A stretch of 64,000 nt of DNA from an uncultured Lentisphaeria bacterium (lineage in GTDB: Bacteria > Verrucomicrobiota > Lentisphaeria > Victivallales > UBA1829): assembly GCA_905197955.1 (NCBI GenBank), contig CAJKAR010000004.1, positions 1-64,000 on the forward strand, in the 5' to 3' direction. The notes below the pieces were generated by a model, which saw only the letters and a list, made by a program, of their open reading frames with translations, made no database searches and had not been told where the DNA came from. Made by a program: the position numbers and the translations under genes. Below, piece by piece: positions 26,594 to 34,833 of the stretch. Position 1 is the first letter of the stretch. Every line of letters starts with the position of its first letter.

Positions 26594-27412
26594 TTATTCC
26601 GGGATTTCGTCATAAACGCGGACAAAATCCACGAGGAAGTCATCGGGCAGCTGAATTCGTTTCAGCGCTTCGGAAGGCTGTCTGTCCTTTTCGCGATATC
26701 CTTCGCATTCAGTTGACACCAGAATAAACTGTTCGATGTCGGAGACGGGATCTTCTGAGCGCCAGCTGACTTCGCCGTCCACATAGAAAACATATCCGTC
26801 TTTAGACCAGTCAACTCCGAACCAGTGGAAATCATCTTCAGTCGGTTTCAGCTCATAGGCGTGGAGTTTGCCTGACTTATGATCGGGCCCGTATCCGTTC
26901 CAGTGGGTATTATGGGAGATGATTTTGTTGTTGATGACGCCATAATCCGAAAACGTTTCCATGATATCCAGTTCGACTCCGCTCCTTGTCGGATCCGGCG
27001 AACTGCCGATCACAGGCGACTGAAGCCAGAACGCACACCAGCGTCCCGTCTGTTCCGGCAGTTTGCATCGGCATTCGTAATAGCCGTATTTGTGCATGAA
27101 TTTCGGTTTGGAAAAGGGGGCAATCGGCCAGTCGCCGGTGGTGGGACGGTCCATGTAGTTTTCACCGGTCTGGAGCTGCGAGGAGTAGTAGCGTCCGTCT
27201 TGTTCGATCACTTGAAAATGGGCAATGCTCTTGCCGTCGAGCCAGACTCCCTGATCCGTATAGGGTTCGAATTCTCGATGAAAGAGATGTCTCCGGAAGC
27301 TCCATTTGGAAAGATCCAGTTCTGTTCCATCGAACTCATCATGCCAGATGAGTTTCCATTTTTTACCTTTGGGAAGAAGGCTTGGCGCATGTCCTGCTAC
27401 TGTTGTCTGCAT
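26594..27412 (-). CDS. GH16 family glycoside hydrolase
   Basis: This 272-aa protein has the jelly-roll fold of family 16 endo-beta-glucanases and galactanases. The catalytic motif is GVELDIMETFS, with nucleophile E147, D149 and acid/base E152. WHDEFDGTELDLSKW near residue 23 and HNTHWNGYG near 168 are also typical. Family members cleave laminarin, agarose, porphyran or carrageenan-like chains; the substrate is not decided. No signal peptide is seen. The ATG has AAGGAG six nt upstream. It is divergent from an AraC regulator, which probably controls it. Confidence 0.9.
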   Translation of the reverse strand: MQTTVAGHAPSLLPKGKKWKLIWHDEFDGTELDLSKWSFRRHLFHREFEPYTDQGVWLDGKSIAHFQVIEQDGRYYSSQLQTGENYMDRPTTGDWPIAPFSKPKFMHKYGYYECRCKLPEQTGRWCAFWLQSPVIGSSPDPTRSGVELDIMETFSDYGVINNKIISHNTHWNGYGPDHKSGKLHAYELKPTEDDFHWFGVDWSKDGYVFYVDGEVSWRSEDPVSDIEQFILVSTECEGYREKDRQPSEALKRIQLPDDFLVDFVRVYDEIPE

Positions 27413-27466
27413 AAGAACTCCTTGTTGAAGAATGTAAACGAAAACGGGATTTCCCGTCCTTCACAT

Positions 27467-27495
27467 ATTCTATTGTCCGGAGCATGGTTTTTCAA
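27467..27495 (-). promoter_or_regulatory. GH16 promoter
   Basis: In minus sense TTGAAA (27490-27495), 17 bp and TAGAAT (27467-27472) precede the GH16 gene. The predicted leader holds a small perfect dyad, ACGGGA-TT-TCCCGT (about 27444-27457). Confidence 0.6.
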
Positions 27496-27539
27496 TGATA
27501 CAAAACGACTGTATTTTTAAACTTTTCACTCAAGAAGTA

Positions 27540-27568
27540 TTGTAAAAAAATATTTTCCGGATTATACT
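27540..27568 (+). promoter_or_regulatory. AraC gene promoter, probably leaderless
   Basis: TTGTAA (27540-27545), a 17-bp spacer and TATACT (27563-27568) form a strong promoter. Its expected start point is at or 1-2 nt before the ATG at 27576, leaving no room for a Shine-Dalgarno. Confidence 0.65.
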
Positions 27569-27575
27569 ATCTTCC

Positions 27576-28418
27576 ATGGTGAGATCAGAAATCAAACTGG
27601 CGTTATCGGATCCGTTTGTATGGTACGAGTCGTACCGTTATTTCGGAACGGATCTGGAACGGTTCCATTGTCATCCCGTCTGGCAGCTGACCGTTGTGAC
27701 GGAGGGATGCCTGCGTTTTGATTTCGGTCCCCGCGGAGTGTTTCCCCTGAACGCGGGTGACATCATGCTCATTGCTCCCGAAACTCCGCATGAAGGGCAC
27801 TCCATAGCGGAGAAAACGCATTCCATGCAGTTGTTCTGCCGATATTTCGACCGCAATATGCTGCCGGAAATCTCGGAGCTTTTTTCGCCGTTTCAGGTGA
27901 ATGCTGTCTGGTTCGGGCACCGTTCCCCGGAGGTGTTTCAGGAATTGTCCGCGAAAATTCTCGCCGACTGTCCTTCCTCTCAACCGTTCGGATGCAGCTG
28001 GCGTTTTCCTCTGCTGAGTACCTTCCTTCTGCTGGGATTGGAATCTCTGCGGGGCATTCAGGAGACAACGCATCCGCCGCTTTCGCCGGAATTATCCCGC
28101 ATTTTTCCGTTTATGCTGGAGCATTATCAGGAGGCGATCGGAGTCAATGAGCTGGCGGATGTGGTTCAGCTTTCCCCAAGCCGTTTTTCCGCTCTTTTCC
28201 GGAAACAGACGGGGCAGTCGCCCATTCACTATCTGAATCAGCTGCGTCTCGGAGTTGCGCAGAATCTGCTTCTCCGGGGAGTTCCGCTGGCGGAAGCCGC
28301 ATCCTCCTCCGGGTTCCATTCCGTTCAGTATTTCTGCCGCTACTTCCGCAAGATGACGGGGCAGACTCCTGGAGAGTTCCGTGCCAATCCATACTCCAGA
28401 GATTCCCTGCTGCATTAA
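27576..28418 (+). CDS. AraC-family transcription regulator
   Basis: The 280-aa protein has an N-terminal cupin sensor domain (HCHPVWQLTVVTEGCLRFDFG, then GDIMLIAPETPHEGH near residue 67) and a C-terminal double HTH (VNELADVVQLSPSRFSALFRKQTGQSP, then LAEAASSSGFHSVQYFCRYFRKMTGQTPGEFR). It should sense a sugar and control the divergent GH16 gene. No ribosome binding site precedes the ATG, and the promoter lies directly against it. Confidence 0.93.
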   Translation: MVRSEIKLALSDPFVWYESYRYFGTDLERFHCHPVWQLTVVTEGCLRFDFGPRGVFPLNAGDIMLIAPETPHEGHSIAEKTHSMQLFCRYFDRNMLPEISELFSPFQVNAVWFGHRSPEVFQELSAKILADCPSSQPFGCSWRFPLLSTFLLLGLESLRGIQETTHPPLSPELSRIFPFMLEHYQEAIGVNELADVVQLSPSRFSALFRKQTGQSPIHYLNQLRLGVAQNLLLRGVPLAEAASSSGFHSVQYFCRYFRKMTGQTPGEFRANPYSRDSLLH

Positions 28419-28579
28419 ATCCTTTCCGCACAAGATGAAGCCCGGCAACGGTTCTGTTTGAATATGCTGCATGCTTGCACAAAGTCCCACGGAAAAAGTT
28501 TTCCGGAAATATTGCAAATGCGGAGAATCGACTGTAAATTTCAAAAAATGCAATCGCCGCTGAAGGAGGGATGTGGAAT

Positions 28580-29683
28580 ATGAAAAGTCTTCTTTTTGAA
28601 TCGTTTGGAATAGGGACGCTTGCTCTGAGGAATCGTGTGGTCCGCTCTGCGACCCATGAGGGGCTTGCGGATCCGTCGGGATTGTATACGCCGGAACTTG
28701 TCCGAACCTATGCGCAGCTTGCGGAAAAGGAAGTCGGGCTGCTTATTACGGGACACGCCTTTGTTTCCGGAGAGGGGAGGGCCTCCCGGAGCCAGTCATC
28801 GGCTGAGAGCGATGACGCAATCGAAATGTGGAAACTTGCCACAGAACAGGTTCATCAGCATGGCGGTTCCATTCTGCTTCAGCTGGCGCATGCGGGCGGA
28901 AATGCGGGAAATCCGGATGTGGCGCTTGGTCCGTCCGCCTATCAGCAGTCACCCAGGAAGAATGCGTGCCGGATGGCCTCTGGAGAGGATCTGAAACGGA
29001 TTGTCTCCTCTTTTGCCGCCGCGGCTCTGCGGGCCGTGAAAGGTGGTTTCGACGGAGTGCAGATTCATGCCGCTCATGGATATCTCATCAGCGAATTTCT
29101 TTCCCCGTTCTACAATCGGCGCACCGATGAATACGGCGGTTCGCTGGAAAACCGGATGCGTCTGTTGAAAGAGGTCTTTCTGGCAGTCCGAGACGCCGTC
29201 GGACCAAAGTTCCCGATTCTGATGAAGATCAATTCCGAGGATTTTGTAGATGGCGGTTTTTCTGTCGAAGAATGCATCTCCGTCTGTCTTGCAATGGAAC
29301 GATGCGGTCTGGATGCCGTGGAGTTGTCCGGCGGCATTCCGGAGGCTGGACCTGCGCGTTCTCCGGTTCGGCTGGATGGAAACGCCGCAACGCTGGAAAC
29401 GGTTTATTATGAAACAGCGGCACGACGTTTGAAAACACATCTGAAAATTCCTCTTCTCCTGGTCGGCGGCATCCGCAGCCTTGAAACAGCGGCACGTCTT
29501 ATTCAGGATAAATCCTGCGACATGGTTTCTCTGAGCCGGCCGCTGATTCGGGAACCGGATCTCTTGTCCCGCTGGCATTCGGAAGAACTTTCCCGTTCGA
29601 AATGTGTCTCCTGCAATGCCTGTTTCCGTCCGATTATGACCGGACGCGGGTTCTACTGTCCCCGGGAGCGGAAAAACTCTTAA
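28580..29683 (+). CDS. Old Yellow Enzyme-family FMN oxidoreductase
   Basis: This 367-aa protein is a single-domain NADH:flavin oxidoreductase. Typical segments are LRNRVVRSATHEGLAD, LLQLAHAGGNAG, FDGVQIHAAHGYLISEFLSPFYNRRTDEYGGSLENR (split family signature) and a C-terminal VSLSRPLIREPDL. Four cysteines near the end (CVSCNACFRPIMTGRGFYC) suggest the iron-sulfur motif of the 2,4-dienoyl-CoA reductase relatives, but the long NADH domain of those is absent. The ATG at 28580 is preferred over one at 28571 because the AGGAGG would otherwise be too close. Substrate unknown. Confidence 0.88.
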   Translation: MKSLLFESFGIGTLALRNRVVRSATHEGLADPSGLYTPELVRTYAQLAEKEVGLLITGHAFVSGEGRASRSQSSAESDDAIEMWKLATEQVHQHGGSILLQLAHAGGNAGNPDVALGPSAYQQSPRKNACRMASGEDLKRIVSSFAAAALRAVKGGFDGVQIHAAHGYLISEFLSPFYNRRTDEYGGSLENRMRLLKEVFLAVRDAVGPKFPILMKINSEDFVDGGFSVEECISVCLAMERCGLDAVELSGGIPEAGPARSPVRLDGNAATLETVYYETAARRLKTHLKIPLLLVGGIRSLETAARLIQDKSCDMVSLSRPLIREPDLLSRWHSEELSRSKCVSCNACFRPIMTGRGFYCPRERKNS

Positions 29684-30075
29684 AACAGATCTGGTGTGTG
29701 CGGAAAGCGTTCGATCCCATCCGCATGTTCACTGATCCAGAACATCAGAACCTGGACGATGTTTTCTATTTGAGATTCTGTAAGCGGTCTTCCCGGAGGA
29801 ATTCCGTGCCATTTTGCCAGACAGGACCGGCAGCAGGTTCCGGTCGCATGCTGGGCAATAAAACAGGGATGTCCGCGCATGGGTGTCTGTTTCCCGTCGT
29901 TGAGCGGATGGGCCGGCGCAAGACGTTTGCGGATGAAATCCGCGCATTGAAGCTCCACCACCGGAAATCCCCGTTCCGCCAGATAGCGCAGCTCCGTCTC
30001 CCGCAGGTGGAAGCGGGAACGGAATTTTGAGCTGGCCAGCCGTTCTCTGAGTTTCTGCCATTCCGCTTGAGTCAT
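29680..30075 (-). CDS. DUF4186 family protein
   Basis: The 131-aa protein carries the hallmark DUF4186 sequence: FRSRFHLRETELRYL, then DFIRKRLAPAHPLNDGKQTPMRGHP, then IAQHATGTCCRSCLAKWHGIPPG. Conserved cysteines and histidines in that last block suggest a metal site. The function of the family is unknown. It converges with the flavin oxidoreductase gene, stops overlapping by a few nt. Confidence 0.92.
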   Translation of the reverse strand: MTQAEWQKLRERLASSKFRSRFHLRETELRYLAERGFPVVELQCADFIRKRLAPAHPLNDGKQTPMRGHPCFIAQHATGTCCRSCLAKWHGIPPGRPLTESQIENIVQVLMFWISEHADGIERFPHTPDLF

Positions 30076-30120
30076 GGAACATCCTTTCCTGCCGAGGTGG
30101 AGAAATAATACATGATTTCC

Positions 30121-30160
30121 GAAAAAAGAAAAAGGCTGACGCTTTTGACACGTCAGCCTT
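30121..30160 (-). terminator. ilvC terminator
   Basis: AAGGCTGACG (30132-30141) pairs with CGTCAGCCTT (30151-30160). In minus sense it follows ilvC by 22 bp and is followed by a long U-rich run (complement of 30121-30131). Confidence 0.92.
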
Positions 30161-30182
30161 GAGATGCAGAATAATCCGCTGA

Positions 30183-31175
30183 TTATTTGCCTTTGCGTTC
30201 GAACAGAGAACGGATCTTCTTGCCGGTTGTTTCGGCAATGTGCTCTCCGAGAGCTGCGCGTTTGGCTTTGAGTTCTTCTGCCTTGCCTTCGCGGATCATC
30301 TTGAGGAATGTTCTGGCGAATTCACCGGATTCGATGCGTTTCAGAGATTCTTTCATTCTCTCTTTGACATCCGGAGTGATGATCTTGGGACCGTTGTAGT
30401 ATTCGCCGTATTCCGCGGTGTTGGAGATGACGGTGTTCATCTTCTGGATGCCGCCTTCGTAGATGAGGTCAACGATGAGCTTGAGCTCATGGATGCACTC
30501 GAAGTACGCCATTTCCGGGGGATATCCGGCTTCGACGAGTGTTTCGAAACCATATTTCATCAGATCGACGCATCCGCCGCAGAGCACGTTCTGTTCGCCG
30601 AAGAGGTCTTCATATGTTTCCTGCTCGAATGTGCATTCGAGAACGCCGGCGCGGGTGAAGCCCATGGCTTTTGCCATTGCCATAGCGGTCTTGAGAGCGT
30701 TGCCGGAAGCATTCTGCTTGACAGCGACCAGACCCGGGACACCGAAGCCAGCGAGGAACGCTTTGCGCTCTTCGGTTGCGGGGCTCTTCGGAGCAACCAT
30801 GATGACGTCAACGCCTGCCGGCGGAACAATTTCGCCGAACACGATATTGAATCCGTGGGAGCAGCTGAGGGTCTTTCCGGGTTTCATGTGCTTGGCAATG
30901 TGTTCCTTGTAGACAGGACCATGGAATTCATCGGGCAGAAGGATGTGGATGATATCGGCCTTTTCAGCGGCATCATCAAAGGACATGACCTGGAAGCCGT
31001 CTGCGACAGCTCTCTCGGCGGAGGGGCCGGGGCGCGATCCGATGATAACGTTGACTCCGGAATCTCTCATGCAAAGAGCCTGGGCGGAACCCTGGCTGCC
31101 GTAACCGATCACTGCTACCGTTTTGCCGTTCAGAATGGACGCATCCGCGTCACTGTCGTGCATGATTTTAACCAT
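30183..31175 (-). CDS. ilvC: Ketol-acid reductoisomerase
   Basis: This 330-aa class I enzyme carries out the isomerisation and NADPH reduction step of valine and isoleucine synthesis. The Rossmann motif is VAVIGYGSQGSAQALCMRDSG, the next block is LLPDEFHGPVY, and the knotted domain has the metal ligands in LFGEQNVLCGG (D and E) and ECIHELKLIVDLIYEGG. Length is normal for the short form. AAGGAG lies 10 nt before the ATG. It stands apart from other branched-chain genes here, with its own terminator. Confidence 0.97.
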   Translation of the reverse strand: MVKIMHDSDADASILNGKTVAVIGYGSQGSAQALCMRDSGVNVIIGSRPGPSAERAVADGFQVMSFDDAAEKADIIHILLPDEFHGPVYKEHIAKHMKPGKTLSCSHGFNIVFGEIVPPAGVDVIMVAPKSPATEERKAFLAGFGVPGLVAVKQNASGNALKTAMAMAKAMGFTRAGVLECTFEQETYEDLFGEQNVLCGGCVDLMKYGFETLVEAGYPPEMAYFECIHELKLIVDLIYEGGIQKMNTVISNTAEYGEYYNGPKIITPDVKERMKESLKRIESGEFARTFLKMIREGKAEELKAKRAALGEHIAETTGKKIRSLFERKGK

Positions 31176-31229
31176 TTTACCATTTCTCCTTTTCTAAAGT
31201 GGTTTCATCATATCTATAAAATTAGCATT

Positions 31230-31778
31230 CTATTTTGTTTTTTCAACTTGTTTTGAGCAGATTCTTGCCATGATTACGCTCTGATCTTCGGAAATTCTGC
31301 CGGGGAACAATTCTGCCGGAGCACCGCCGAGCAATCTGCCGATCAGCGGCATGTTCCATTTTGCCAGATAGGTTTTCCCGTCTTTCTTCCGGTAGACCGC
31401 AATGGCGCAGGGGAGGGCGCAGGCAATTTTACGAGAAGAGTTGTAGCGAAGCATCTCTCCGGCGTAGTCGCCGTTGCAGAGTTTGAAGACCGCAAGAGGT
31501 TCTCCGTCGATGGTTTTCGGCAGCTGACACTGTTCCCGTGTCACGGTCCAGCCGTCGATGGATGTCACTGCGGAGGGAATGCGGTTTACCACCTGGTCGA
31601 AATCCGCCGGAGCGGGCGTTTCCAGAATCAGTTGTGAACGCAGATAGAGAACTCCGCACAGAAACATCAGTGCGGCGCCCCACAGGAACCCGTCGCAGAA
31701 GAAGAGTATCCGCGGCAGGATTCTGCGTTTGAAGGATTTTTCCGATTCCGGAAGAGGTTCAGAGGTTGTTTTTGACAT
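31230..31778 (-). CDS. DUF302 membrane-anchored protein
   Basis: The 182-aa protein has one N-terminal membrane helix (about residues 24-46, FFCDGFLWGAALMFLCGVLY) and a C-terminal DUF302 domain: VVNRIPSAVTSIDGWTVTRE, then VFKLCNGDYAGEML and CALPCAIAVYRKKDGKTY. The last block with its Leu-Pro-Cys is a family marker. Function is unknown. Its start lies 20 bp inside the 3' end of purQ, so the genes are probably coupled, although no metabolic link is obvious. Confidence 0.85.
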   Translation of the reverse strand: MSKTTSEPLPESEKSFKRRILPRILFFCDGFLWGAALMFLCGVLYLRSQLILETPAPADFDQVVNRIPSAVTSIDGWTVTREQCQLPKTIDGEPLAVFKLCNGDYAGEMLRYNSSRKIACALPCAIAVYRKKDGKTYLAKWNMPLIGRLLGGAPAELFPGRISEDQSVIMARICSKQVEKTK

Positions 31779-32562
31779 ATTCCACGGCGTTGTCGAAAAT
31801 GATTTTTCCTTCGCCCCACTGCGGCAGTTTTCCCTGGAGTTTCTGAGTCTGCCAGTCGGGCGCGTTGAAGGGGGAGAGGAACGCTTCCGGATGAGGCATC
31901 AGGCCGAAGACACGTCCGGTTGTGTCGCAGATTCCGGCGATGTCGTTGATGGATCCGTTCGGATTGTCGGGGAATCCGGCAGGTTTGTTTCCATCCTTGT
32001 CGGCATAGCGGAGCGCAACGAGATTTTCCTGTTCGATCTTTTCAATGATCTCAGGCGATGCAATGAATTTGCCTTCGCCGTGACGGATCGGCATGCGAAT
32101 TTTGGTGATGCCCCTGGTGAAAACGCATTTGGAGTTCGGATTGGCAACCATGGTGATCCAGTCATCCCGGAAGAGTCCGCTGTCGTTATGGGCGAGCGCG
32201 GCCTGCTGGGTGAAGCGCTGTCCGTCGAGCGCGGGCACGAGTCCAAGACGTGTCAGGGTCTGGAATCCGTTGCAGATCCCGATCACAAGACGACCGGAAT
32301 TAATGAACGTGTTCAGCTCCTCATTGAGTTTGAATTTGATCTTGTTGGCGAAAACGGTTCCGGAACCGAGATGATCGCCGAAAGCGAATCCGCCGATGAA
32401 TGCCAGAATATGAAATTTCTGAATATTCTCTTTTCCGGAAAGCAGGTCGTTGATATGGACCAGCGCCGCTTCGCCGCCGGCGGACCGGAATGCTGCCGCA
32501 GTTTCTTTTTCGCAGTTTAAGCCGACCCCGGTGATAATGAGAGCTTTTGCCTGATTTGCCAT
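31759..32562 (-). CDS. purQ: Phosphoribosylformylglycinamidine synthase, glutaminase subunit
   Basis: This 267-aa class I glutamine amidotransferase supplies ammonia to PurL in purine synthesis. The nucleophile elbow is VIGICNGFQ (near residue 95) and the His/Glu of the triad are in GLMPHPEA (near residue 230). The sequence includes the LGSGTVFANKI segment of the longer PurQ type. purL is not in the window. It starts 77 bp before the convergent-side gap leading to iorA on the other strand, with AAGGAG upstream of the ATG. Confidence 0.94.
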   Translation of the reverse strand: MANQAKALIITGVGLNCEKETAAAFRSAGGEAALVHINDLLSGKENIQKFHILAFIGGFAFGDHLGSGTVFANKIKFKLNEELNTFINSGRLVIGICNGFQTLTRLGLVPALDGQRFTQQAALAHNDSGLFRDDWITMVANPNSKCVFTRGITKIRMPIRHGEGKFIASPEIIEKIEQENLVALRYADKDGNKPAGFPDNPNGSINDIAGICDTTGRVFGLMPHPEAFLSPFNAPDWQTQKLQGKLPQWGEGKIIFDNAVEYVKNNL

Positions 32563-32678
32563 GATGTTCTGAACTCCTTAAAAATGTATGGCTTAAAATT
32601 TAGTCCGTTTTTGTGAAGAAATCAACCTCCGTCCTGGAATTTTGTTCTCTTTCCTTGAGAAAAAAGAGGTTTCTCCGG

Positions 32679-32707
32679 TTGAAAATAGGCCGATTGTGTG
32701 GTATTTT
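32679..32707 (+). promoter_or_regulatory. iorAB operon promoter
   Basis: TTGAAA (32679-32684), 17 bp and TATTTT (32702-32707) precede iorA by about 45 bp, with AGAGAGGTG as ribosome binding site. Confidence 0.55.
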
Positions 32708-32752
32708 GCCGGATGTAAAAAGAAGGGTTACAAACAAGTAAGAGAGGTGAAA

Positions 32753-34345
32753 ATGACCCCCGGTAAAGTTATTTTGAGCGGAGATGAGGCCGTCGCATAC
32801 GGTGCTTATGCCGCATCGGTCGCATTGGGGTCCGGGTATCCCGGGACTCCGTCTACGGAAATTCTGGAAACGCTGTCGAAAATCGGCGGAAAAGCAGAAT
32901 GGTCCCCGAATGAAAAAGTCGCGCTGGAAGTCGGAATCGGCGTTTCGTTCGCCGGAGGACGAAGCATTGTAACGATGAAACATGTCGGCGTGAATGTCGC
33001 CGCGGATCCGCTGTTCACGCTTGCCTATACCGGTGTCACCGGCGGACTCGTGCTCGTTTCCGCGGATGATCCCGGTCTGGCGTCCAGTCAGAATGAACAG
33101 GACAACCGCAATTACGCAAAGGCGGCAAAACTGCTGATGCTGGAGCCTTCCGATTCTCAGGAAGCATATGATTTTACCGTTCTTGCATTTGAGCTTTCCG
33201 AAAAGTTCGATATCCCTGTTCTGCTCCGCATGACCACTCGTGTCTGTCATTCGCAGGGAGTGGTCAATCTCTGGAAGGAGAAAGAGGAGGCACGGGAAAT
33301 TCCCTATGAGAAAAATATCCGCAAACGCGTAATGGTGCCCGCCTTTGCCAAAGGGGCGCATGTCAAGCTGGAAAAGATCATGAAGGATCTGGAAGCGTTC
33401 GCAGAGACATCCGCTCTTGAGGATGTCAAAAAGGGATCGGATGCTCTTGGAATCATTTGTTCCGGAGTTGCCTATCAGCATGTCTGCGAAGCGGCGCCGG
33501 AGGCCTCGGTCCTGAAGCTCGGAATGACCTGGCCGCTTCCGAAGAAAAAAATTGCCGCGTTTGCCGCGTCGGTCAAGCGCTGCATCGTGGTGGAGGAAGG
33601 GGATCGCTTCCTTGCCGATGCCATCGCCTCCGCCGGAATCCGGGTGGAACCGAAACCGGATTCTCTGCTCTTCGGAGAGCTGGATGTGATGCGGGTGCGC
33701 AAGCAGATCAACGGAGATGAGACGCCGGATCCGGCGCCGAAGGCGGGCCGTCCGCCTCAGCTGTGCCCGGGATGCCCGCACAGAAAATCGTTCGAGACAC
33801 TGCGGGATCTTGGATGCATTGTTTCCGGAGACATCGGCTGCTATACGCTCGGAACGCTGCCGCCGTTCAGCGCGATGGATATGTGTGTCTGCATGGGAGC
33901 AAGTATCGGTGTCGGACTCGGACTCCGTCATACGCTGAAGGAGGCGGATGCCCGCAGAGTGGTCAGCGTAATCGGCGACAGCACGTTCCTGCACAGCGGA
34001 CTCACCGGCATTGTGGAAATGGTCTACAACCGCCCTGCGACCGGTCATCTGGTCGTGATTCTGGATAACTCCACAACCGCTATGACCGGTCTTCAGGAGA
34101 ATCCGGCAACCGGACGGCATCTGAATCTGGATCCGGCGTATCCGGTCGATCTGGCCGGGGTCTGCAAAGCGCTCGGTGTGGATCATGTTGACACGGTCGA
34201 TACGACCGTCGAAAATGATCGCTTCCGCGAACTGGTGAAGGAACGCCTTGCCTCCAACGGTGTCAACGTCATTATCGCAAAGCGTCCCTGTATTCTGCAG
34301 ATGAAAAAACTGGCAAAACTCGCAAAGAAGGAAACGGTAAAATGA
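32753..34345 (+). CDS. iorA: Indolepyruvate ferredoxin oxidoreductase, alpha subunit
   Basis: This 530-aa subunit oxidatively decarboxylates aryl pyruvates to aryl-acyl-CoA with ferredoxin as acceptor. The pyrimidine-binding part has SGDEAVAYGAYAASVALGSGYPGTPSTEI; the TPP part has CPGCPHRKSF, GDIGCYTLG and GDSTFLHSGLTG with the LDNSTTAMTGLQENPATG block. The ATG at 32753 is chosen over an upstream ATG because of the ribosome binding site and because family members start here. The protein ends in CILQMKKLAKLAKKE and lacks the usual C-terminal two-[4Fe-4S] ferredoxin domain. It overlaps iorB by 4 nt. Confidence 0.93.
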   Translation: MTPGKVILSGDEAVAYGAYAASVALGSGYPGTPSTEILETLSKIGGKAEWSPNEKVALEVGIGVSFAGGRSIVTMKHVGVNVAADPLFTLAYTGVTGGLVLVSADDPGLASSQNEQDNRNYAKAAKLLMLEPSDSQEAYDFTVLAFELSEKFDIPVLLRMTTRVCHSQGVVNLWKEKEEAREIPYEKNIRKRVMVPAFAKGAHVKLEKIMKDLEAFAETSALEDVKKGSDALGIICSGVAYQHVCEAAPEASVLKLGMTWPLPKKKIAAFAASVKRCIVVEEGDRFLADAIASAGIRVEPKPDSLLFGELDVMRVRKQINGDETPDPAPKAGRPPQLCPGCPHRKSFETLRDLGCIVSGDIGCYTLGTLPPFSAMDMCVCMGASIGVGLGLRHTLKEADARRVVSVIGDSTFLHSGLTGIVEMVYNRPATGHLVVILDNSTTAMTGLQENPATGRHLNLDPAYPVDLAGVCKALGVDHVDTVDTTVENDRFRELVKERLASNGVNVIIAKRPCILQMKKLAKLAKKETVK

Positions 34346-34827
34346 GTGCGGATCTCGTTAATGTGGTGTTCGCCGGAATCGGTGGACAGGGTATCATTCT
34401 CGCCAGCGACATGCTGACGGAGGCCGCGTTCAAAAGCGGATATGATGTGAAGAAAAGCGAACTGCATGGAATGAGTCAGCGCGGAGGATCCGTCAGCAGC
34501 GATGTCCGTTTCGGGACAAAAGTCTGGAGTCCGATGGTTCCCCGCGGTGAGGCGGATTATCTGGTGGTGCTTTCCGAAGATCAGGTGGAAGTCTGCCGGG
34601 ACATGCTCAAGGAGAACGGCGTTCTTCTGACCCCGTCGATTCTCGGAGACTATGATCCCGGACGCAGTTTGAATATTGCCATGCTCGGGGCGCTGAATGC
34701 GCATATCCGTTTTCCCGAGGAACTCTGGATCGAACTGATCCGGAAAGCGTTTAAAGGCGACCTCGCTGAGGTTAATATCGAAGCTTTCCGCAAAGGAACT
34801 TCCGGCGTGAACCAAAAGAATGGATGA
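34342..34827 (+). CDS. iorB: Indolepyruvate ferredoxin oxidoreductase, beta subunit
   Basis: The 161-aa gamma-type subunit begins NVVFAGIGGQGIILASDML and has KKSELHGMSQRGGSVSSDVRFG, both signatures of IorB. It is shorter than the usual 180-200 aa, with a compact C-terminus. Its ATGA overlaps the iorA stop, so the two are made together. With the CoA ligase and ACT protein next to it, it belongs to an aromatic amino-acid fermentation or aryl-acid re-assimilation unit. Confidence 0.93.
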   Translation: MSADLVNVVFAGIGGQGIILASDMLTEAAFKSGYDVKKSELHGMSQRGGSVSSDVRFGTKVWSPMVPRGEADYLVVLSEDQVEVCRDMLKENGVLLTPSILGDYDPGRSLNIAMLGALNAHIRFPEELWIELIRKAFKGDLAEVNIEAFRKGTSGVNQKNG

Positions 34828-34833
34828 GTCAAG

